Position numbers and translations under genes: made by a program
Notes under the pieces: generated by a model
What the model was told of the DNA's origin: nothing
Seen by the model: only the letters and a program-made list of their open reading frames with translations
Database searches by the model: none
Shown here: in pieces, positions 5,136-13,557 of the stretch
Layout: each line of letters begins with the position of its first letter
Position numbering within the stretch: the first letter of the stretch is position 1
Assembly (NCBI GenBank): GCA_002254765.1
Contig: NJDV01000002.1
Location: 1-15,357, forward strand
DNA length: 15,357 bases
Reading direction: 5' to 3'
DNA from: Thermoplasmatales archaeon ex4484_36
GTDB lineage: Archaea; Thermoplasmatota; Penumbrarchaeia; Penumbrarchaeales; EX4484-36

Positions 5136-7076
5136 TCACGCTATGGTTATTACGCTCGCCTTGCCCTCAGCCAGACGTTTGGAACGTGTATAGTGCATCT
5201 CCCTTAAAATCCTTATGTCAGGCATCGTCTGAAGATCGCTCTCGTACTCCGTGACCCGTCCCTGGTAGACCTCGTCCTCCACCTTGGAGTCAAACGCCTT
5301 CATGCTGTCCTCAAGGGGGAGTTTGTTAGCAAGCACCATGTGAGAAATGTCTATGATCTTGCTCCACATCCCGGAGCGGGTGTTGAATATGTGGTGCTTG
5401 TATATCTGGTCAATAATTATCTCATAGGAGGTTATGTTGCTGGAAATGAGGGGGTCTGGGTTGAAGCCTAGGCGGTGAGATATAACGTACTTTATGAGCT
5501 TCGCTACCGTCTCCTTCGCTGGCTTGAACATCCTGGGCAGTGGGTTCCCGTCTATGCAAGCCTCAAGGAAGGAGTAGGCTTTGAGGGCTCGTATCAGGCT
5601 ATTGTAAGCGCGGTGTCCAACCTGGGTTTTGAGCATATCAATAAACTCTAATGGCGTGGGTTTGTCCTCTGCCCCCTCCTTGATGTACTTGGGCTGTATC
5701 TTGTATGCTCTGGTGAAGAGAACATCCGAGAGGTCTAGGGGCTCCTTCACTTCTAAGTCCCCGATTCCAAGAACGTCCTCGATGACTCTCTTTTGTTCCT
5801 CCATGGACTGCTTCAGGTTTCCGCCATCAAAGTACCTATATCCGACGGAGAAGAAGGACAGAGCCACTACAGCGAAGTCTATGGCCTTCTGGTCCATGGG
5901 TATGTCATCGATCATCTTCCAGAGCGTGTAGAGTTCCCCACGTGTCAATGGGATCATGCGGCCCTCGTTGATGGCGTTGATGATTGTATAGAGGGGCCTT
6001 ATACTACTGTTCTCCACGCCAAATATCTTCCCTAGGAGGTCCATCCTTTCCTCGGGTGGTATGTTAGGTACGGATACAGATAGGTCAATACGGTCCAAGA
6101 GAGCCTTATCAACCAGTCTTCCCTCCTCCATCATGACGTAGCGGTTCCCGTCGAAGATGTTGATGGCAGGGGGTGATCTGAAGACCTTACCCATGTACTC
6201 CATCTCCTTCTCGGAGAGGAGCCTTAGCATAGCGTCCTGGTTCACCGGTGATGACCGGTTGAACTCGTTGTGGAACTTGACCGGGGCAGTTATTATTTCC
6301 CGGGGACTGGGTTCTATGCGGTAGCGCTGTAGACCCGTGCGCTCAAGGGGATTACGGACGCTATATGTGGGATTGAGCATTATTTCCTGTTCGGGTATCT
6401 CTAGCTGTTCCCTCATCTCCTCTATCTCTATCTTGGTCCGGTAGAAGATATCAACTGGCATCTTCGCGGGATTGTAGCTGGCGATACCCAGATTCCCGTG
6501 CTTGCTCTTCTGGAACTTCTCAACCACATCTGGCTTGTACTTCCCACTGATGAAGTCCACGTCATTACACATTGCCATTGTCGTGGCTTCAATCAAAGTA
6601 GTTTTACCCGTTCCAGGGATACCCCAGAGGATGATGGAGCCTTCAGGCATGAGCCAACTGGTTAGGAAAATCTTGAGTATCTCGACATCCTTGAATACGA
6701 ATGCCTCTTGAATCTGCTCGTATGCTCCCTTGATGGAGTTCATTAGTTCCTTCGTGAAATCATCCGTGCTCTTCGATGGTCTTATACCCCTAGTACGGAC
6801 CTTAATGCCCACCTCGAAGGCGTCACGTGTAGCTGCCACCACGAACTCATTTGGTCCCACCTGCTCAACGTCCTCCGTGGGAGCGGGGACTATTTCCTCG
6901 CTGACCGTTATCGGCCTTATGTCCTCTTTATTCGCAGGGACGTACATTTCCCCCTTCCTCTCCTCCACTATCGGAAGTTCCTCCACTACCTTCTCCGGTA
7001 CGGCTCCCTCTTCTATTTTCGTAAACGTCCCCGGTCCCTGTAGCTCCGACTGGTTGTAGGCTATCGGTATCGGCAT
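5136..7076 (-). CDS. MoxR-type AAA+ ATPase
   Basis: I choose ATG 7076 because GGAGG lies exactly 7 bases upstream. An ATG at 7094 in the same frame would place that ribosome site inside the coding region and add six residues (652 in all, numbering used here). Residues 1-115 are an unrecognised, proline- and acid-rich extension. Walker A, GIPGTGKT, is at 158-165. The MoxR Walker B signature DEINR appears as NEFNR (276-280), so the Mg-binding Asp is Asn while the catalytic Glu277 is kept. Sensor-1-like Asn and the ALLDRID element (about 316-337) follow. The Walker A to Walker B distance (about 110 residues) is longer than usual. The C-terminal 300 residues are helical. MoxR ATPases remodel or load partners with VWA proteins. 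Immediate neighbours are the metallopeptidase-like and VWA genes downstream and giant paralogue D upstream. Confidence 0.94.
   Translation of the reverse strand: MPIPIAYNQSELQGPGTFTKIEEGAVPEKVVEELPIVEERKGEMYVPANKEDIRPITVSEEIVPAPTEDVEQVGPNEFVVAATRDAFEVGIKVRTRGIRPSKSTDDFTKELMNSIKGAYEQIQEAFVFKDVEILKIFLTSWLMPEGSIILWGIPGTGKTTLIEATTMAMCNDVDFISGKYKPDVVEKFQKSKHGNLGIASYNPAKMPVDIFYRTKIEIEEMREQLEIPEQEIMLNPTYSVRNPLERTGLQRYRIEPSPREIITAPVKFHNEFNRSSPVNQDAMLRLLSEKEMEYMGKVFRSPPAINIFDGNRYVMMEEGRLVDKALLDRIDLSVSVPNIPPEERMDLLGKIFGVENSSIRPLYTIINAINEGRMIPLTRGELYTLWKMIDDIPMDQKAIDFAVVALSFFSVGYRYFDGGNLKQSMEEQKRVIEDVLGIGDLEVKEPLDLSDVLFTRAYKIQPKYIKEGAEDKPTPLEFIDMLKTQVGHRAYNSLIRALKAYSFLEACIDGNPLPRMFKPAKETVAKLIKYVISHRLGFNPDPLISSNITSYEIIIDQIYKHHIFNTRSGMWSKIIDISHMVLANKLPLEDSMKAFDSKVEDEVYQGRVTEYESDLQTMPDIRILREMHYTRSKRLAEGKASVITIA
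6240..6264. repeat. Short inverted repeat inside the ATPase gene
   Basis: GTTCACCGGT (6240-6249) and ACCGGTTGAAC (6254-6264) are reverse complements except for one bulged base, with a 4-base loop. They lie in the codons for the Walker B region. The codons themselves explain the sequence, so a regulatory role is only a possibility. Confidence 0.4.
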
Positions 7077-7083
7077 CTTCCTT

Positions 7084-7088
7084 CCTCC
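7084..7088 (-). promoter_or_regulatory. Ribosome binding site GGAGG deciding the ATPase start
   Basis: AAAGGAGG on the minus strand lies 7 bases before ATG 7076, the best-spaced canonical site in the operon. The alternative ATG at 7094 has only a GGTGAG-like site upstream. This favours a start six codons later than the longest frame. Confidence 0.7.
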
Positions 7089-7112
7089 TTTCATACATGT
7101 CTCACCGCTTTA

Positions 7113-9389
7113 TTAAGACTTTCTACTTTCTTCTGGTGCCCGTATCACTAGATACGGTCCACTCGTGGTTATATGTCTCACGAACATTTCCAGCAATACC
7201 TCTATGTTGACGTTATTCTTTGGGTCGTTACCAAATATTAGTATCTCTCGTACCTTGTCCCAGTTGAGTTTCGCAACGTCCCTGTATAGGTCCGAGACGT
7301 TCATGAGGTGTCCCCCTATTACGTTATAGTATCCCCCTACGTCCCAGATGGCCCTCATGTAACTGGGATAAAGCATTGGTTGATCTGCGTTATAGGGTGT
7401 TATTCCATACTGTACACGTCCCTCTTCCTTGTCCTTTTCCCACACCTTGTTTATAGGATACAAATCGAAGAAGGAGAGTATCTTTAGTACGTGGGCGTCG
7501 AGTGGTTCTTCTTTGACCTCATGGGATACTCCGTCGAGGAACCTTCCTGCTATTATGTCGTCGATGAAGGTTAGGGGAATTATCTTATGAGATAGGAATA
7601 CTGGTATGGAGTCCGAGAGGTGACGTTTAGCCAGAGACATTTCCTGCATTTGCTTCTTCCAGACCCTCCCCTTGAGCTTTATATCGCGTTTACTCAGGAT
7701 ATCTATGCCCTCTTCACCGAGGAAGTATGGATACCTTTCGGCTAGGAAGAACATTGGCTCATGAGAATAGGTATAAGCGTGGTCCTTGTATTCTTTGAGG
7801 GTTCCTTTGGCCTCTAGACTTGATAGGTCCATCAGTTCCTTATCAGGCGCAACACTCACTTTCCTCTTCTTGGTCAGGAAAGTAAAGAAATTTGCTCCCA
7901 CGGGTGGAAGACCGAACATGGACAGGATCTTATTAGCATCCACGTGAGCGTTACAGTGGAAGCCATTAGGCCCCCTCTTGAATATTTTGGCAGTTATCCA
8001 CAGTTCGAGGGGTATTTTGTCCTCTCTCACCGTGTCTATCTCCCCTCCCATTTCTTCCCCGAGTTCCCATTCTATTATTTTTCCCTTGGGAGGTTGTTTG
8101 ATGAGGGTAAACTGGGACGCTAAAGTGTATGAGAAGTTGTCAATTATTTCGGCATACGTTAACAGGTCGAAAAGAAGGAGTTTCAGTGCTTCCTTGTCAG
8201 TCGCTCCAAGCCTCAAGTCTAGGTATTCTTCGGAGATCCCAACACTGGTGAAGGAGCGGGGACTAGTTAGCGCTCTTCCTACATCAGCGTGGGCATCCGC
8301 GTTGGCGGTGAACCAGGGTAGAACTCCTAGGGACGTTATGAGCTTTATTTGACGGATGGCTTCAATGGGTTCTGTCCCTCCTTCAACGAGGTCGTTATAC
8401 AATACCTCTAGGTCCAGAACTCCTATCCTGGTGGTTATGCTACGAAGTATTCCCGCAATATTGACCCTTACTTGGCCCACGTCTGCATTCCCAAGGACGT
8501 GTTCCAATGCTTCCTGGGAGACAGAGAGACCTTCAAGACTTCGGTCGAATAGGTCATGGTTGCGGGTGAAGCGGGCATGGAAAACCGTGCGGAGTAGTAA
8601 GTCTAGTTCAACATAGATGTCGGGGGTGATCTCTCCCACTAGGGGCCTTATTGGTGTGCCCCCCACGAGCGTTATAAATGCTTTTCCCAAGGTCCCCTCT
8701 CCACTCTTCTGGAGGTCCTTGGCTGTCAATGGGAAAGTATGGTAGTACTGGGGTTGGGCCAGCTTCACGTCCTTTGTATGGTAGTAGATAACACTCGTGA
8801 ACTTGGACCATATTTGGTCTATAGGTGTTTCCCTCTCGCACAGTCTTAGCCCAGGGACTCTTAACCGGGGACTATAGTAGAGAGTCACTGCGTCCTCGGT
8901 GGGTTCCCACTTCTCTATGAAGCAGGGAGCTATGCCAACCATACTAGCCCAGTTGTTCAGGAGCCTCGATGCAGGATAAATAGGTCTCTGGGTGTTCATT
9001 ATGGCTTCCATTACCTCGTTTATTGCATCCCTGAACACCAGCAGGGCGTTATTTGATTCGACGGAGGGAAGTTGTACTCCTCTTCTTAGGGAGGCATCAT
9101 TTAAGTGTACTGTGGCCGTTAAGTTTTCGCGCGTCTCACGTTTCTCTCCAATATCATAACCGTAGGCTCCAGTGATGTGCTGTGAGTACGTTGGATGATA
9201 CCTCATCAAGTTGTAAATGTTGTTCGGATCGCTTAGGTCCCCGACGAATGTCACCTTCACCTCCTGGAGCTTCTCATACATGTATTTTCCCGTCCTAGGG
9301 TCTATTCGTGGGGCATACAGCACTATGGGAACGGGGTTTCGGAGTTTTGCCCTCACTTTTCGGAGTAGTCTAGACTTCTTCACTGCCAT
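7113..9389 (-). CDS. Giant tandem paralogue D, 758 residues, unknown family
   Basis: ATG 9389 directly follows the stop of paralogue C (TAAATG), with GGAG 9 bases upstream. Family marks by residue: LRKVR 9-13; LNNW 144-147 followed by SMVGIAPCF; RTVFHA 267-272; SLGVLPW 353-359; YTLASQ 421-426; LSMFGLPP 489-496; LSFFDLYP 638-645. The last two elements closely resemble each other, which points to an internal duplication. It is the most divergent of the four: it has RTVFHARF where A and B have RTVFHAYHP, and Asp642 where the other repeats have Gly. There is no signal peptide, membrane helix or known enzyme motif, and the N-terminus is very basic. It lies between paralogue C and the MoxR ATPase, so it could be a client or component of that machine. 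A structural protein role is plausible but unproven. Confidence 0.93.
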   Translation of the reverse strand: MAVKKSRLLRKVRAKLRNPVPIVLYAPRIDPRTGKYMYEKLQEVKVTFVGDLSDPNNIYNLMRYHPTYSQHITGAYGYDIGEKRETRENLTATVHLNDASLRRGVQLPSVESNNALLVFRDAINEVMEAIMNTQRPIYPASRLLNNWASMVGIAPCFIEKWEPTEDAVTLYYSPRLRVPGLRLCERETPIDQIWSKFTSVIYYHTKDVKLAQPQYYHTFPLTAKDLQKSGEGTLGKAFITLVGGTPIRPLVGEITPDIYVELDLLLRTVFHARFTRNHDLFDRSLEGLSVSQEALEHVLGNADVGQVRVNIAGILRSITTRIGVLDLEVLYNDLVEGGTEPIEAIRQIKLITSLGVLPWFTANADAHADVGRALTSPRSFTSVGISEEYLDLRLGATDKEALKLLLFDLLTYAEIIDNFSYTLASQFTLIKQPPKGKIIEWELGEEMGGEIDTVREDKIPLELWITAKIFKRGPNGFHCNAHVDANKILSMFGLPPVGANFFTFLTKKRKVSVAPDKELMDLSSLEAKGTLKEYKDHAYTYSHEPMFFLAERYPYFLGEEGIDILSKRDIKLKGRVWKKQMQEMSLAKRHLSDSIPVFLSHKIIPLTFIDDIIAGRFLDGVSHEVKEEPLDAHVLKILSFFDLYPINKVWEKDKEEGRVQYGITPYNADQPMLYPSYMRAIWDVGGYYNVIGGHLMNVSDLYRDVAKLNWDKVREILIFGNDPKNNVNIEVLLEMFVRHITTSGPYLVIRAPEESRKS

Positions 9390-11669
9390 TTACATCAACT
9401 CCATCATATAGGGGTATGATGAGACTAGGAAATTGGCTGCGTACTCTATGGTCCATAGCCTTTTTATTGTTTCCTTAACTCCCACCTCCCTGGCTGTTAT
9501 GGCAATTGAAGCGGGTTCACCTGTCGGTGTTACTTTGATTATCGTGTCTATCATCGTCTTTAGTCGCCCATCCGCTAGACGTAGATGCTCGATTATGGCC
9601 CTGTAGGTGGTTATGGGATAGGATGTGAACCTGAGACCTCCCGGAACGTAGTGCCAGGTGGAATCAACCTTAGTCGCAACGGACCTCTTTATCAGTGTGA
9701 GCTTTCCATTACCAACTAACCTCTCGAAGTCTCGCTTCATTATCTCCCCCTCATTAGCTGGATCAAGGCCATCGTGATAGACCCTTGTTTTTTCGTCCTC
9801 CGAGATGAGGAGACTTATGTTGTTGAAAGTGGTGTATCCGAACATCCTTAACATCAGGAATATGTGACTGGAAGCGTAGAAACCGAGATCTATTTCTGTA
9901 GCGTCTATGACAGGGATGACGTGAGGGAGAGCCAAAATATCGTTGTGAATGTTCCACGTGGACCAAAATCTGTGGAGGAATAGGTCGCTGTGTATGTTCA
10001 GTAATGAATGGTACATTGCCCCTTGGCGTTTTTTACTAAACTTGAGTATAGGTTTGAGTGTCGGACACATTTCCTTACTCAACAAAACGTCAATAATATC
10101 TGACTCATCACCCATCTCATTGAACTCAAATTGATAGGAAGGTTCCACCTTAAGAGGCACAATATCCACAATTACCTTCGGGCGTTCCGTGCGCTCATCC
10201 CAGACTACCTCTCTAGGGATGTAGTGCGGGAGGAAGCCCATCATTCCAGCGATGGCGGAGACTGATCCTTGGTAGGTGTCCCTAGTTGGGCCACAGTCCC
10301 CGTGTATAGGGGGTATCAATTTCATTGGCCACTTTTCAGTCCTTGGGACTATGTTCTTCCCGTGCTCATTGAGGTCTATGGGACGGAAACCTGGTAATTG
10401 TGATGCAAGAGTGTAGCGCGACAAGTGGAATAGTTCCTTCAACATTATTAGCTCAAGGACCGTGCTTGTCGGAAACTCTTTCGTCCCGGTGTATATTCCC
10501 TCCTCTACCAATTGGAAGCAGATGCCCAAAGAGGAGACGAACTCATCGTCAATGTCAAAGTCCGGGAGGTCCCTGCCCATGAACCAACTCGCGTATCTTT
10601 TGAGGAGGTCCAATGTCCTCTTTAACTCCTTTCTGCTTGGGGCCTTATCGCTGTAAAGTGTCGAAGATGACCAAGTTCTAATCCATAAGCCCATATCCGA
10701 GAACATCCCAAGGACTATGTCGTCAATGGAGACATTTATTGTCTCCATTTTCGCTCCACTGCGCTTCCTAAACAATGCTTCCATTGCACCTTTCATTTCC
10801 AGTATGTCGTCAGGGTATATGAGTGCTGGATGATACTGTTGGAAGGTTGTTCTCATGAGAAAGTCCGTAACGAGCATCAGGTCAACTAGGGACATACTCC
10901 ACCTAGAGATGTACCTCACCCTATTCCTTTGATCGGGCTTGTCCAGCCACTTGAGAATCTCCATTTCCATTGCCTCTATGTAGTCCGAGAATGCTCCACC
11001 TACGAAGTTAATCATTAGACCGTGAGCTTTTCCAGTAACTTCCCAACCAGATAAGTACTCCCTTATCAGATTGAAGACTGCGCCAAGAACACCTGTATTG
11101 CCCGTTATCCTCCCATCGGTGTCCGGGTAGTCTACGAGGGAGAGACCAGGACGGTTTCGGTGCGTAGAGTAGTAAAGGTCAAGGTCTGAGCCCTCATAGA
11201 AGTTCGGGGCCAAGCCCATCATTGAGCACCAATTATTTAGCATCGTGGACAAACTGAAGACCCTCTTATTGTTCACCATGTATATCCTCTTGAATATGTA
11301 CGTTAGTGGGTCGTTCTCGTCCGATATGTCCATTTTCCTTCTTTCGCTCCCCTTTATGAATGTACTCCATGAGGCCTCCCTGTTTCGCCACTCACAGCCA
11401 TATTGACTGAGTTCAGTTCCCATGTTATTACTTTGGGAGAGTGGGATTGGGCTTGTGTTCATAAGGTGCTCTAGTGAAGCTGGGACGAAATAAAAGGTTG
11501 AACCTTGTATTGACATCTCACTAAATATGTCCGGGGCTGAAAGCTCACTCTTCAGGACCTTAACAGCAGTCCCCCCGGGACCTTCGTATTTCTCCACTAC
11601 TTTATATTTCCTCACGTCTGGGTTCAGCTTACTCCTCACCTTCCGTAATATTCGTGATCCTCTCATCAT
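9390..11669 (-). CDS. Giant tandem paralogue C, 759 residues, unknown family
   Basis: I choose ATG 11669. It is preceded by GAGGGTG with 5 bases spacing, and it puts LRKVR at 8-12 and LNNW at 144-147, the same positions as in paralogue D. A longer TTG start at 11696 would add nine residues and overlap paralogue B. Family marks: LNNWCSMMGLAPNF from 144; RTTFQQYHP 273-281; SDMGLW 324-329; YTLASQLP 419-426; AGMMGFLP 474-481; a later LRMFGYTTF helix. The C-terminus has VSSYPYMMEL, the counterpart of SSFYP in A and B. No known domain is seen. The coding region is visibly A/T-richer in places than the plus-strand genes (for example around 10081-10140). It is probably translated in series with B and D from one transcript. 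Confidence 0.93.
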   Translation of the reverse strand: MMRGSRILRKVRSKLNPDVRKYKVVEKYEGPGGTAVKVLKSELSAPDIFSEMSIQGSTFYFVPASLEHLMNTSPIPLSQSNNMGTELSQYGCEWRNREASWSTFIKGSERRKMDISDENDPLTYIFKRIYMVNNKRVFSLSTMLNNWCSMMGLAPNFYEGSDLDLYYSTHRNRPGLSLVDYPDTDGRITGNTGVLGAVFNLIREYLSGWEVTGKAHGLMINFVGGAFSDYIEAMEMEILKWLDKPDQRNRVRYISRWSMSLVDLMLVTDFLMRTTFQQYHPALIYPDDILEMKGAMEALFRKRSGAKMETINVSIDDIVLGMFSDMGLWIRTWSSSTLYSDKAPSRKELKRTLDLLKRYASWFMGRDLPDFDIDDEFVSSLGICFQLVEEGIYTGTKEFPTSTVLELIMLKELFHLSRYTLASQLPGFRPIDLNEHGKNIVPRTEKWPMKLIPPIHGDCGPTRDTYQGSVSAIAGMMGFLPHYIPREVVWDERTERPKVIVDIVPLKVEPSYQFEFNEMGDESDIIDVLLSKEMCPTLKPILKFSKKRQGAMYHSLLNIHSDLFLHRFWSTWNIHNDILALPHVIPVIDATEIDLGFYASSHIFLMLRMFGYTTFNNISLLISEDEKTRVYHDGLDPANEGEIMKRDFERLVGNGKLTLIKRSVATKVDSTWHYVPGGLRFTSYPITTYRAIIEHLRLADGRLKTMIDTIIKVTPTGEPASIAITAREVGVKETIKRLWTIEYAANFLVSSYPYMMELM

Positions 11670-11679
11670 ATTCACACCC

Positions 11680-13320
11680 TCACTCCCTGTATTCAAATGA
11701 CCTCAACGGATAGAAGCTCGAAAGCAAATCGTAACTCATCAGTTCAACCATCCCAGCGTATGTTAGGAGGTCTTCACTGTCGCACTTGAATATAACGAAA
11801 TCCTCTTTGAAGACAGTTGGCACCATACAGTCCATGTAATCCACTAGACAGTTACACATCTTCGCCAGTTTATGCACTATACGCACATAGGTATGGATTG
11901 GTTCCGATATAGCCACAAGTCCAAATGGCATTATCTCAGCTTGCACCGTCCGTGTTTTTGTTTCAGAACCTTCATACGCTTGGAATGTCCTTCCAGGAGG
12001 AACGATCTCCACATTCTCCCGTATCTCCTTAATAGGCGTCTTCGCGTAGAACAGATGATACACGTCCCCGTTATCGTCAACCCACTCCTTGTACCTTATT
12101 GGGTGAACAGATGTAAAACCGAATAATCGAAGGACGGCGTACATGTGGTGGGCCATGTGCTCATACAGATGCGGTGTATGCTTACTCTTCTCCTTTTGAG
12201 GTTCTAACCGGGGTTTAAGCTGATGTTCATCCATCGATGCAATTTCTTCCTGTTCCGTCCCAAATGAGAACAGTGCCATCTGTGGGAAGGTCTCGAAACT
12301 CGATGACTTCCTGAAATATTTGGGCAACTCACCAATCGGGAGGTTATGTGCGCATTTCCCTTTGAAGAAATTGGCGCAGTAAATGTTGTCCATCATCTGT
12401 ATAGTCATATTGTTCTCCAGTGAAAGATTTGGGACGTATCCGATGCCCGAAAACAGACCGTAAATGCCGTTAATTCCCAAGGACTTAGTCTTCGGCAATA
12501 TTTGTAAGGGAATGACCTTGGGAGTCTCCACCACGGCGTTTTCATCGTGATTGAAGGTGGGCAACTGTGAAGCTAGGACGTAGGAGTATATGTACGAGAT
12601 GTACGAATACGCCAATAGTCTTACGAAGGTCTCACCGGACGCCGTGGATTCGTCGTGATACCCCACCAACCATCCAGGATCAACCTTCGTTACGTCCACG
12701 ATAGCTTTTCTCCCAAAGTCATCAAATATGAAACCCTCAGCGAGCCAACTTAGGATATCCCCTATTGTGCTCAAGTAGGGATTGAGATCGATGTCGTCAG
12801 GTATTATGTGTGTTAGGTTGAGGAATCCCTTTCCAAACCACATAATCCCTATATTGGACAGAATACTACCTATGCCGTCGTCCACTGACAGCGTAGGTCT
12901 GTAATCAATATTAGCCTTCTCAATCCTGTCTATGAAGTCAGCAACATCCTTCCCGTTGAGACTTTCCAGTGGAGGATGGTAGGCATGAAAGACAGTCCTT
13001 ATCCAGAAATCCAGCTTAGAGAAGTGTTTGTAGTCGCTCCTGACCCTTAGAAATGGCCAATCTACCCATCCCTTGCGCATCGCGCGTCCAATTTCCTTCA
13101 AGTCCTTGATGACTACCTCAATTTCTCTATCAACGGAGACACCAATGGGCCTCAAATAGTCTGACAATATCGTGTAAAGTATCCCGTAAAACACATCAAA
13201 GTCAAAAATGTCTCCACTCTCGAAGTCTCCTCCACGTATCCTAGCCCCAGGGACTGCTCGGAAGGGATCATAGGTTATGCCGGTAGTGCCCGGGACAAAG
13301 CATGGAGCTAGACCCATCAT
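11680..13320 (-). CDS. Giant tandem paralogue B, main (C-terminal) part of a broken gene
   Basis: 546 residues if started at ATG 13320, but this ATG has no ribosome site and lies inside the conserved family motif: the same frame upstream reads QFLNNWFS directly before MMGLAPCF. The frame stays open upstream until about 13422. The correct N-terminus (LRKVR signature) is in a different frame at 13546-13334. Family marks: RTVFHAYHP 108-116; SNIGI with Gly158; YVLASQLP near 247; SGIGYVP with Gly294; LRLFGFTS with Gly401; SSFYP near the end. Cys315 and Cys323 (C-x2-FFKGKC) are shared with paralogue A. It is closest to A in sequence. The body is intact and not decayed, so the break is recent, is bypassed, or the shorter protein is used. 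Confidence 0.85.
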   Translation of the reverse strand: MMGLAPCFVPGTTGITYDPFRAVPGARIRGGDFESGDIFDFDVFYGILYTILSDYLRPIGVSVDREIEVVIKDLKEIGRAMRKGWVDWPFLRVRSDYKHFSKLDFWIRTVFHAYHPPLESLNGKDVADFIDRIEKANIDYRPTLSVDDGIGSILSNIGIMWFGKGFLNLTHIIPDDIDLNPYLSTIGDILSWLAEGFIFDDFGRKAIVDVTKVDPGWLVGYHDESTASGETFVRLLAYSYISYIYSYVLASQLPTFNHDENAVVETPKVIPLQILPKTKSLGINGIYGLFSGIGYVPNLSLENNMTIQMMDNIYCANFFKGKCAHNLPIGELPKYFRKSSSFETFPQMALFSFGTEQEEIASMDEHQLKPRLEPQKEKSKHTPHLYEHMAHHMYAVLRLFGFTSVHPIRYKEWVDDNGDVYHLFYAKTPIKEIRENVEIVPPGRTFQAYEGSETKTRTVQAEIMPFGLVAISEPIHTYVRIVHKLAKMCNCLVDYMDCMVPTVFKEDFVIFKCDSEDLLTYAGMVELMSYDLLSSFYPLRSFEYRE

Positions 13321-13333
13321 AGAAAACCAGTTA

Positions 13334-13546
13334 TTAAGGAACTGGTGAACGGATATGGAGTTCCATGTCCCTGCGGCAGCGAAGGCATAAGTCGTCGAAT
13401 GTCTCCGATCCCTTCCACTTGGACGAAATTATCTGGTAGGTTTTCCCATCCTTCTCTATTGCCTCATAGACCTCAAAGTTGTCAATAGAGAAATGGGGGT
13501 TCAGTTTTCCCCGAACCTTCCTTAAGATTTCGTTGCTCTTTGTCAT
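13334..13546 (-). pseudogene. Giant tandem paralogue B, N-terminal fragment before the frameshift
   Basis: 70 residues from ATG 13546, starting 11 bases after the stop of paralogue A. LRKVRGKLNP at 8-17 matches the N-termini of C and D, and about 53 residues align with C without gaps (KGSETFDDL against the SAPDIFSEM region). After that the frame ends in an unrelated tail and a stop. The continuation lies in the +1 frame, where YAFAAAGTWNS leads into LNNW. A joint near 13390 would put LNNW at about residue 70 instead of 144. Some 74 codons are therefore missing, with a net change that breaks the frame (about 221 bases). It could be a real deletion, an assembly error, or less likely programmed frameshifting. 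Confidence 0.7.
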
Positions 13547-13557
13547 ATCTACCCATC

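Noticed and set aside
5136..7076. Gas-vesicle GvpN or CbbQ/NorQ activator
   Set aside because: The long N- and C-terminal parts do not fit those short ATPases, and no gas-vesicle, Rubisco or Nor genes are nearby.
2875..7094. Cobalt or magnesium chelatase (CobS/CobT or BchI/BchD) reading of the ATPase and VWA genes
   Set aside because: No large chelatase subunit or tetrapyrrole gene is present, a metallopeptidase-like gene sits between them, and the neighbours are unrelated giant proteins.
9953..9962. Palindrome TCCACGTGGA inside paralogue C
   Set aside because: It is too short and is explained by codons; no context suggests an operator.
13334..13430. Programmed +1 frameshift in paralogue B
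   Set aside because: No obvious slippery site or stimulatory hairpin is seen at the joint, and about 74 codons are also missing, which recoding would not explain. A deletion or assembly error is more likely.
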